Shown: positions 16,358 through 23,119 of the stretch, piece by piece
Layout: each line of letters opens with the position of its first letter
Position numbering within the stretch: position 1 is the stretch's first letter
Source of the DNA: JABHCC01 sp034658635
Lineage (GTDB): Bacteria > Bacteroidota > Bacteroidia > Bacteroidales > UBA12481
DNA: 26,555 nt
Reading direction: 5' to 3'
Assembly: GCA_034658635.1 (NCBI GenBank)
Contig: JAYEFL010000344.1
Location: forward strand, 1-26,555
The notes under the pieces: model-generated
The model's database searches: none
The model's input: only the letters and a program-made list of their open reading frames with translations
Told to the model about the DNA's origin: nothing
Translations under genes and position numbers: made by a program

Positions 16358-17173
16358 ATGAAAAAGCATCAGAGAGAGCTTTTGTGGAGAGTCATTTTTA
16401 AGGCAGATACAAGGGCTGGCAAGCAATTTGATATATTACTGCTTATCGCTATCCTGATCAGTATCCTGGCGGTTATACTGGAAAGTGTTGAAAGCCTGAA
16501 TGCTGAATTCCATAAGCTTTTCAAAGTTGCTGAAATGATTATCACCGGAGTATTTACCCTCGAGTATATACTCCGCATCATTGTGGTTAGAAGCAAACAA
16601 CAATACATATTCAGTTTTTATGGCATTGTTGATCTCCTTGCCATCCTGCCGTTTTACATAGGCTTAATTTTCGTTGGCTCTCAAAGTTTAATGGTTATCA
16701 GGGTTATCCGTCTTATCCGCATTTTCAGAATTTTAAAACTATCTCGATATACCAAGGCTGCCAATACCATTATGCTGGCTATTCGTGGCAGTCTTGTAAA
16801 GATCTCTGTTTTCCTGTTTGGTGTTATGATAATGGTGCTTATTATAGGAGCTGCCATGTATCTGATTGAAGGAAAAGAGCATGGTTTTAAAAACATTCCT
16901 ACCTCCATTTATTGGGCGATAGTAACTTTAACGACCGTTGGATATGGTGACATTGCCCCCCAGACTGCTTTTGGCCAATTTATTGCAAGCATTGTTATGA
17001 TCATGGGTTATGGAATAATTGCTGTACCCACCGGAATTATTACTGCTCAGGTGATAAGTGAACAAAAAGGCAGCGTAAGATCCGATTGTAATAATTGCGG
17101 GAAGAAAAACCATGCACCAGATGCAAAATTCTGTCAGAATTGCGGCCAATCCTTAAATTCAGATCAGACCTGA
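16358..17173 (+). CDS. Voltage-gated-type K+ channel with C-terminal zinc ribbon
   Basis: 271 residues, six transmembrane segments plus pore loop. S4 carries regularly spaced positive charges: R115, R118, R121, R124, K127, R130 (IRVIRLIRIFRILKLSRY). The selectivity filter is TVGYGD (193-198), the K+ signature. After S6 (to about 233) comes a short linker, then a four-Cys zinc ribbon: C244, C247, C259, C262 (CNNCG, FCQNCG). The channel part should form a K+-selective tetramer in the inner membrane. The ribbon replaces the usual RCK/TrkA or cyclic-nucleotide domain and could be a cytoplasmic sensor or assembly element. First of a co-directional run towards mutL; the next gene starts 60 nt later behind its own -7 box. 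Confidence 0.92.
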   Translation: MKKHQRELLWRVIFKADTRAGKQFDILLLIAILISILAVILESVESLNAEFHKLFKVAEMIITGVFTLEYILRIIVVRSKQQYIFSFYGIVDLLAILPFYIGLIFVGSQSLMVIRVIRLIRIFRILKLSRYTKAANTIMLAIRGSLVKISVFLFGVMIMVLIIGAAMYLIEGKEHGFKNIPTSIYWAIVTLTTVGYGDIAPQTAFGQFIASIVMIMGYGIIAVPTGIITAQVISEQKGSVRSDCNNCGKKNHAPDAKFCQNCGQSLNSDQT

Positions 17174-17190
17174 TTGCCATTCATTTTGCC

Positions 17191-17198
17191 TACCTTTG
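17191..17198 (+). promoter_or_regulatory. Bacteroidota -7 box ahead of the small membrane protein / mutL
   Basis: TACCTTTG matches TAnnTTTG exactly and lies 35 nt upstream of the ATG at 17234. No convincing TTTG is seen at the -33 position. Confidence 0.5.
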
Positions 17199-17233
17199 CA
17201 TTAATTAGTATCAGTATTGAAAATTAGCGAATT

Positions 17234-17536
17234 ATGGCATTTCTTAAATCAGAAAGACCCAAGCAGTTCAATTATATTCCAAGATTTTACGACGAACAAA
17301 AAGAGGAATTGCATGATAGAATCAAAAAGGCAAAAGCCAAAGCAAATTCAAGCAAAAGTGGCGAATATGTTCCAAATCTGAAAGGACAATTCAAAAAGAA
17401 ACATGAGGCATTATGGGGCCAGCCAGTTAAATCTAAAGGCAGATCCATGGGTCGATGGATGGTATTGATAATCTACGCAACTCTGGTTATTGCCATTCTT
17501 TATCTAATTATCAATCTATTATCTCAACTGCAATAA
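17234..17536 (+). CDS. Small basic membrane protein upstream of mutL, unknown function
   Basis: 100 residues. Residues 1-70 are hydrophilic and Lys/Arg-rich (ERPKQFNYIPRFYDEQ, then RIKKAKAKANSSK), and one C-terminal transmembrane helix spans about 74-95 (WMVLIIYATLVIAILYLIINLL). The topology suggests a tail-anchored inner-membrane protein with a cytoplasmic basic region. No catalytic motif is visible and I know no function. Its stop lies 8 nt before the mutL ATG, so the two are co-transcribed; I recall similar small proteins beside mutL in other Bacteroidota, but a role in mismatch repair is not shown. Confidence 0.8.
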   Translation: MAFLKSERPKQFNYIPRFYDEQKEELHDRIKKAKAKANSSKSGEYVPNLKGQFKKKHEALWGQPVKSKGRSMGRWMVLIIYATLVIAILYLIINLLSQLQ

Positions 17537-17544
17537 TCTGATTC

Positions 17545-19317
17545 ATGTCTGATATTATCCAAGTATTGTCAGATGTTGTGGCAAACCAGATCGCTGCTGG
17601 TGAGGTCATTCAACGACCAGCATCTGCAATTAAAGAGTTACTTGAGAATTCAGTTGATGCTGGCAGTGACCGAATCCAGGTCATTGTTAAAGATGCCGGA
17701 AAATTGCTTATTCAGGTTGTGGATAACGGATGTGGTATGTCTGAGAATGATGCCCGTCTGAGTTTCGAACGTCATGCCACTTCAAAAATTCGCATTACTG
17801 AAGATCTATTCGCAATCCGAACCATGGGTTTCAGAGGAGAGGCTCTGGCCTCGATCGCTTCCATTGCACAGGTGGAGATGAAAACTAAGAGAACCGAAGA
17901 CGAAAGCGGCACCCACATACGTGTTGAGGGATCTGAATTGATATTTCAACAGCCGGTGGCCTGCAACAATGGAACATCCTTTGCTATTCGCAACCTGTTT
18001 TATAATGTACCTGCCAGAAGAAGGTTTCTGAAATCAACCAGCACAGAGTTAAAGCACCTAATTACTGAATTTCAAAGAGTAGCATTAACTCAACCAGAAA
18101 CAATCTTCAGTCTGCATCATAATGATTATGAACTATTTAATCTTCAGGCATCCGGCTTACGTGAACGTATTATTCACTTGATGGGAAAGCAACTTGAGCC
18201 CAACCTTGTTACTATTCAAACCAACACAAGTATAGTCAGTATTAAAGGCTTTATTGGCAAGCCTGAAAAAGCAAAGAGAACTTATGGGGAGCAGTTCTTT
18301 TTTGTTAATGGCAGATTCATGAAGCATCCGTATCTGCACCGTGCAGTAATGAAAAGCTACGAGTCGATTCTGCCTCCCGATACCATCCCATCCTATTTTA
18401 TTTATTTTGATCTCGACCCCTCTCATGTGGATATCAATATTCATCCAACCAAGACAGAAATAAAATTTGATGAGGAGGGTGCTATTTTTCAAATTCTCCA
18501 GGCTTCAGTCAGAGAGGCATTGGGTAAGTTCAACATTACCCCATCTCTGGATTTCAATCAGGAAGGCGCAATTGAAATGCCTGTTTTGTCAAGAGACACC
18601 AACTTCAACACTCCTGAAATCAGAATAAATCCTGATTACAATCCTTTCAGTCAGAAATCCGGATCTTTTCGCCCTGAGCCTTTAGCAGGATGGGAAAATC
18701 TTTATCCACAACGTGAAGATGAGTCTGAACCGGAAAAAACTTTTGATAAAGTTGAGCAAGGAAGCTTCATGCAAATTAAATCAAGGTATATTCTAACTCC
18801 TGTCAAATCTGGTCTGATGCTCATCCACATACGTCGGGCGCTGGAAAGAATCAGGTATGAGGAGTATATGAAGCAGGCTGAGATGAAAGATTTCCCTGGA
18901 CAAAAACTACTCTATCCAGAGCAATTTGATCTTAACCCGATTGATCTGGCAATAATAAAAGAACTGATTACTGAATTAAAGCCTTTGGGCTTTGAAATTG
19001 AGGAGTTTGGCGGACAAAGCATCATTGTACATGCCATTCCGGCACATTCGAGTGAAACAAATGTTCAGGGCTTAGTAGAAGGATTCCTTGAAGATTATAA
19101 AAATGACAATTTCGATCTGAAATCACCTATTCGTGAAAAGCTTGCACGTAGCCTGGCTCGCGTCAATAACCGGGTGGGAGAAAAACAATTGGATCATCAG
19201 GAAATGAAATCCCTGTTTGATCAATTATTTGCCTGTAATAATCCTCAGACAACTCCGCTTGGAAAAACAATCATGACGATTTTGCAGTCTGAGGAGATTG
19301 AACAGCGCTTTTTATAA
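17545..19317 (+). CDS. mutL: DNA mismatch repair protein MutL, degenerate endonuclease motif
   Basis: 590 residues. The N-terminal GHKL ATPase is intact: E31-x3-N35 (ELLENSVDAG), DNGCGM (60-65), RHATSKI (76-82), GFRGEAL (95-101) and the second-half signature FFVNGRF (252-258). MutL links MutS mismatch recognition to strand excision. In MutL proteins with a nicking activity, the C-terminal domain carries DQHA(X)2E(X)4E. Here the aligned stretch is HIRR at 428-431, with E434 and E439 still in register, so the metal-binding Asp and His are replaced. The C-terminal FACNNP block is followed by PLGK, also without the PHGRP His. The endonuclease is therefore probably inactive, while ATPase and clamp functions should remain. 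It sits within the run from 17234 to 22182. Confidence 0.96.
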   Translation: MSDIIQVLSDVVANQIAAGEVIQRPASAIKELLENSVDAGSDRIQVIVKDAGKLLIQVVDNGCGMSENDARLSFERHATSKIRITEDLFAIRTMGFRGEALASIASIAQVEMKTKRTEDESGTHIRVEGSELIFQQPVACNNGTSFAIRNLFYNVPARRRFLKSTSTELKHLITEFQRVALTQPETIFSLHHNDYELFNLQASGLRERIIHLMGKQLEPNLVTIQTNTSIVSIKGFIGKPEKAKRTYGEQFFFVNGRFMKHPYLHRAVMKSYESILPPDTIPSYFIYFDLDPSHVDINIHPTKTEIKFDEEGAIFQILQASVREALGKFNITPSLDFNQEGAIEMPVLSRDTNFNTPEIRINPDYNPFSQKSGSFRPEPLAGWENLYPQREDESEPEKTFDKVEQGSFMQIKSRYILTPVKSGLMLIHIRRALERIRYEEYMKQAEMKDFPGQKLLYPEQFDLNPIDLAIIKELITELKPLGFEIEEFGGQSIIVHAIPAHSSETNVQGLVEGFLEDYKNDNFDLKSPIREKLARSLARVNNRVGEKQLDHQEMKSLFDQLFACNNPQTTPLGKTIMTILQSEEIEQRFL

Positions 19318-19357
19318 TTTGGTGTGTTTTTTGATATAACAAACTAAAATCTGATAT

Positions 19358-20179
19358 ATGAATAGATTTGGAGGCAGATTGGGATCCACCCCTCCGGTTG
19401 TACTCAACCTGCTTATTATTAATGTTCTATTATACTTTGGCACAAGTTTACTGGCCAGATCAGGAGTAGATCTGATTAATAGCCTTGCCTTGTATTATCC
19501 CGGGTCAGACATGTTCAGGCCTTACCAGATAATTACACACATGTTTATGCATGGGAGTATAACCCATCTGTTTTTCAATATGTTTGCCTTGTGGATGTTT
19601 GGTAAAGCTCTGGAATCAGTATGGGGCAGCGGACGATTTTTCATCTACTACTTTGTCACCGGCATTGGAGCAGCCATCTTGCACACCAGCGTTTTATGGT
19701 TGCAAATGGGAAGTGTATCTGCCGACGCTCAGGCCCTGATTAATACAATATCGCCAGAAGGCTTCGCAATGTTTTTGAAAGAGAACTTTCCAGCCTATCA
19801 ATCCAGGCTAAGCGGATTCATTACACAATGGATGGATATGCCTCAAAACTCTCAATACGTATTACAAGCAGAATCATATATTCAGGATCTGCTTAATTTG
19901 AAATTGAATGTACCAACAGTTGGTGCCTCGGGTGCTGTTTTTGGAGTACTGCTGGCTTTCGGAATGCTCTTCCCTAACACTCGCCTGGTACTTTTATTTC
20001 CCCCAATCCCCATTAAGGCAAAATGGTTTGTTATTGCCTATGGCCTGATTGAATTATTTTCCGGAATATCAAACCGGGCAGGTGACAATGTAGCCCACTT
20101 TGCCCACTTGGGAGGAATGATATTTGGGTTTATCCTTATTAAATACTGGAACAAAACCCGCCGTAATAATTTCTATTAA
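19358..20179 (+). CDS. Rhomboid-family intramembrane serine protease (first of pair)
   Basis: 273 residues, six or more transmembrane segments. The catalytic dyad is S191 in GASG (189-192) and H250 in AHLGG (249-253). The rhomboid signature HGSITHLFFNMFALWMFG (65-82) is present. A soluble insert of about 70 residues (115-186) between transmembrane segments is longer than in E. coli GlpG. Rhomboids cleave transmembrane proteins within the membrane; the substrate is unknown. The second rhomboid starts 2 nt after this stop. The mutL-rhomboid-rhomboid arrangement recurs in Bacteroidota as far as I recall, which suggests an old gene order rather than a shared pathway. Confidence 0.92.
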   Translation: MNRFGGRLGSTPPVVLNLLIINVLLYFGTSLLARSGVDLINSLALYYPGSDMFRPYQIITHMFMHGSITHLFFNMFALWMFGKALESVWGSGRFFIYYFVTGIGAAILHTSVLWLQMGSVSADAQALINTISPEGFAMFLKENFPAYQSRLSGFITQWMDMPQNSQYVLQAESYIQDLLNLKLNVPTVGASGAVFGVLLAFGMLFPNTRLVLLFPPIPIKAKWFVIAYGLIELFSGISNRAGDNVAHFAHLGGMIFGFILIKYWNKTRRNNFY

Positions 20180-20181
20180 TT

Positions 20182-21072
20182 ATGAATATTGGCGATGAAA
20201 TAAAACGGGCATTTAGCACCGGAACAAGTCTTACAAGGTTGATTCTGATTAATCTGGGAGTTTTTCTCTTTGTTAAGCTTGTCAATGTTTTCCTGTTTCT
20301 TTTTCTAGAGCCAGGCTCTGCAGATTTTCTCATAAATTCACTGGCTCTTCCTGCAGATTTAGCTGTTTTGGCAAAGAAACCCTGGACAGCAATAAGCTAT
20401 ATGTTCCTGCATAATGGTTTATTCCATATCCTTTTCAACATGCTATGGCTATTTTGGTTTGGTAAAATTTTTCTGGAATACCTGGATCAAAAGAAACTCC
20501 TTAGCGTTTATATATTAGGTGGACTTGCAGGTGGTGCATTTTACATTATATGCTATAACCTGTTTCCTGTTTTTGAACCAGCCGTACCACATTCTATTGC
20601 CCTTGGAGCCTCGGCAGCCGTTCTGGCTGTAGTGGTCACCATTTCATTTTACGCTCCGGATTATAAAATTAATCTGATGTTTGTAGGTGCTGTGAAAATA
20701 AAACACATTGCCCTGTTTTCTATCGCTATCGACATTCTGAGTATTCAATCTGATAATGCCGGAGGCCATCTTGCTCATTTGGGTGGTGCAATATTCGGAT
20801 TAGCTTATGCATGGCAAATCAGAAAGGGAAAAGATATGACTGCAGGGTTCTCACGCTTTATGGATAAGCTATTTTCCATTTTCAAACCTCGCCCAAAACT
20901 ACATGTCAAGTATAAAAGACCAACCAACGCAGAAACAGATCTTGAATATAACACCCGCAAGGTTGAGGAGCAACACGAAATTGATCGCATTTTAGAAAAA
21001 ATCTCAAAATCCGGTTACAGTGCCTTGTCTAAAGAGGAAAAAGAGTTACTTTTCAAGTCAGGTAAAAAATAA
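20182..21072 (+). CDS. Rhomboid-family intramembrane protease with cytosolic C-terminal extension (second of pair)
   Basis: 296 residues. The core keeps the rhomboid layout: HNGLFHILFNMLWLFWFG (77-94), S144 in GASA (142-145) and H199 in AHLGG (198-202). The usual GxSG motif has Ala in its last position, though both dyad residues are present, so activity is likely but not assured. Residues from about 225 to the end form a hydrophilic basic tail (RPKLHVKYKRPT) finishing in a small helical unit (IDRILEKISKSGYSALSKEE) that resembles the DUF6576-type C-terminus of Bacteroidota rhomboids. It is coupled by 2 nt to the first rhomboid. The two are paralogues differing in insert and tail, so they probably have different substrates. 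Confidence 0.9.
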   Translation: MNIGDEIKRAFSTGTSLTRLILINLGVFLFVKLVNVFLFLFLEPGSADFLINSLALPADLAVLAKKPWTAISYMFLHNGLFHILFNMLWLFWFGKIFLEYLDQKKLLSVYILGGLAGGAFYIICYNLFPVFEPAVPHSIALGASAAVLAVVVTISFYAPDYKINLMFVGAVKIKHIALFSIAIDILSIQSDNAGGHLAHLGGAIFGLAYAWQIRKGKDMTAGFSRFMDKLFSIFKPRPKLHVKYKRPTNAETDLEYNTRKVEEQHEIDRILEKISKSGYSALSKEEKELLFKSGKK

Positions 21073-21093
21073 TCTTTCCTGATCACTGATTGC

Positions 21094-22182
21094 ATGAGAG
21101 ATATTTTGAAATTATTATTGATCCTGATTAACATTGGGTTTGCAGCACTGATGATCGGCGCAGTGCTTTCTCGCTCAATCAGTCCGGATACTTTCTGGCC
21201 ACTTGCTTTTTTAGGACTAAGCTTTCCGGCTCTTGCAATCACCAATTTTCTCTTTCTGATTTATTGGCTAATACTGTTTAAAAAACCTGTATTCATCAGC
21301 CTTGCAGTTCTCATTTTGGCCTTACCTGCATTAAATTCCAGCTTCCGATTCTTTAGCAAAGACCTACCTGACAAGGCAGAAAATTCTCTTAGCCTGATGA
21401 GCTACAACGTTCGTTTGTTCGACGTGTTCAACTGGTCAGGCAGAGCGAATAACGGGAAAGAACTAATTAGCTTTCTGGGCAAATCTGAAACAGATATTAT
21501 TTGCCTTCAGGAGTTTATGGAAAATAATACAAAAGCTTATAATCTTCGCTCAGTAAAAAAGCAACTTCCGTACAATCCTTACTCTTATATTAACTACAAT
21601 TATCAGGCATTCAAAAGAAAACATGGACTTGCCATCTTCTCCAACTATCCCATTCTTGAGGGAGGCAAAGGAAGTTTTTCAGGCACCCGTAACATGTTTA
21701 TTTATGCAGATGTCAAATTGCCTAAGGATACAATCCGAATTTTCAATGTTCACCTTGAATCCATCCATCTTGATTATCAGCAGTACAACCTGATTGACAG
21801 TCTGAATCTTACCGTCAATTATTCTAGTAAGGAGGAACTAAAACGTATCGCAAGAAATGTTAAACAAGCATTCATCAAGCGGTCTGAGCAGATAGAAGTC
21901 TTGAGAAAAGAAGTTGACAAGAGCCCCTTTCCTGTTATTATCTGTGGCGACTTCAATGACACCCCGGTGAGCTACACTTACAAAAATCTTAAGAAGGATT
22001 TAAAAGATAGTTTTGTGGAATCCGGAAAAGGGATGGGTGCCAGCTACCAGAAGTTTAAGCTACCACTCAGAATTGATTACATTCTCCATGATCAAAGGCT
22101 TTTTTCAGGCCGACATGAAGTTATTGATGTTGATTATTCAGATCACAAACCAATAAAAGCTAATCTTTGGTTCAAACATTGA
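21094..22182 (+). CDS. Membrane-anchored endonuclease/exonuclease/phosphatase-family protein
   Basis: 362 residues. Residues 5-80 contain three hydrophobic helices. From about 100 an exonuclease III/DNase I-like domain follows: SYNVRLFD (N105), DIICLQE (E140), HLESIHLDYQQY, GDFNDTP (about 289-295), RIDYILHD and SDHKPI near the C-terminus, so all metal and catalytic motifs are present. The domain cleaves phosphoester bonds; in membrane-anchored members the substrate could be a nucleic acid, phospholipid or inositol phosphate, and the sequence does not decide. The catalytic domain probably faces the periplasm. Last gene of the plus-strand run; 21 nt after the second rhomboid. Its final 11 bases overlap the 3' end of the convergent dehydratase gene. 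Confidence 0.9.
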   Translation: MRDILKLLLILINIGFAALMIGAVLSRSISPDTFWPLAFLGLSFPALAITNFLFLIYWLILFKKPVFISLAVLILALPALNSSFRFFSKDLPDKAENSLSLMSYNVRLFDVFNWSGRANNGKELISFLGKSETDIICLQEFMENNTKAYNLRSVKKQLPYNPYSYINYNYQAFKRKHGLAIFSNYPILEGGKGSFSGTRNMFIYADVKLPKDTIRIFNVHLESIHLDYQQYNLIDSLNLTVNYSSKEELKRIARNVKQAFIKRSEQIEVLRKEVDKSPFPVIICGDFNDTPVSYTYKNLKKDLKDSFVESGKGMGASYQKFKLPLRIDYILHDQRLFSGRHEVIDVDYSDHKPIKANLWFKH

Positions 22183-23119
22183 ATGGCAAATCACCCAGAT
22201 CTACGTTCCCCCCTGAGAGAATAATTCCGATTTTCCTGCCCTTCCATTTTTGTTGATTTTGCATAAGAGCTCCAAGAGGAACTGCAGAGGATGGTTCAAC
22301 AATTATTTTTATTCTCTCCCAAATCAATCTCATTGCATGAATAATATTACTCTCATCACATAAAAGAATTTCATCCACATTTTGCTTAATTGCCCTGAAT
22401 GTCAGCTCACTAAGCGAAGTAAGCAGTCCATCAGCTATAGTCTGAGGCTCAACAGATGGAACTAACTCACCAGTTCTGAAAGACTTCCAGGCGTCATTAG
22501 CACCACTGGGTTCGCCAGCCCACACATGTATATCAGGTTTAATCCCCTTTGATCCGATAGCCGTTCCACTCAGTAAACCTCCTCCTCCAACAGGCGCCAT
22601 TATAATATCCAGGTCCGGATAATCCTCAAGAAGTTCAACAGCAGCAGTTCCTTGTCCTGCAATAATCTCAAACCTATCATATGGATGAATAAAAGTACAT
22701 CCGCTTTCTTTAGCTAGCCACTCCATAGTTTCCTCCCTCGCTTCCAGGGTGGGCTTGCAATAATGAATATCGGCTCCATAACCGGCTACAGCTTTCTTTT
22801 TCACCTCCCTGCTATTCTCAGGCATTACAATATGAGCCGAAATACCGAGTAAACCGGCCGCTTTTGCCAGTGCCCCGGCATGATTTCCTGAACTGTGTGT
22901 ACCTACCCCATTTGCTGCCTCCTCTTTTGTAAGGCATAGCAAGGAATTTACAGCCCCCCTGAATTTAAAAGCTCCTGCCTTCTGAAAATTTTCACACTTG
23001 AAATAGATCTCTGCTCCCAGCAGCTCATTAATCTGTTGTGAACTCATAACCGGAGTCCGGTGAATCAAACTCCGGATCCGATCATGAGCATCCTGAATAT
23101 CTTTAAGATCTGGTAACAC
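22172..23119 (-). CDS. PLP-dependent serine/threonine dehydratase family (serine racemase / hydroxyaspartate ammonia-lyase-like)
   Basis: 315 residues, fold-type II PLP enzyme of the compact type without an ACT regulatory domain. K52 in FKFRGA is the Schiff-base Lys. THSSGNH (74-80) binds the substrate carboxylate, GGGGL binds the PLP phosphate, and SGGNVD lies near the C-terminus. It should act on L-serine, L-threonine or threo-3-hydroxyaspartate, giving a 2-oxo acid and ammonia, or racemise serine; the sequence does not separate these. The start is GTG at 23119, whose G is also the last base of the upstream protease stop (TAGTG), so the two are translationally coupled. That suggests peptide breakdown followed by amino-acid deamination. 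No ACT domain, so feedback control by isoleucine is unlikely. Confidence 0.88.
   Translation of the reverse strand: MLPDLKDIQDAHDRIRSLIHRTPVMSSQQINELLGAEIYFKCENFQKAGAFKFRGAVNSLLCLTKEEAANGVGTHSSGNHAGALAKAAGLLGISAHIVMPENSREVKKKAVAGYGADIHYCKPTLEAREETMEWLAKESGCTFIHPYDRFEIIAGQGTAAVELLEDYPDLDIIMAPVGGGGLLSGTAIGSKGIKPDIHVWAGEPSGANDAWKSFRTGELVPSVEPQTIADGLLTSLSELTFRAIKQNVDEILLCDESNIIHAMRLIWERIKIIVEPSSAVPLGALMQNQQKWKGRKIGIILSGGNVDLGDLPFNV

Noticed and set aside
18817..18867. Sequencing frameshift as the cause of the altered MutL motif
   Set aside because: The frame is open on both sides, and E434/E439 align exactly with the family spacing.
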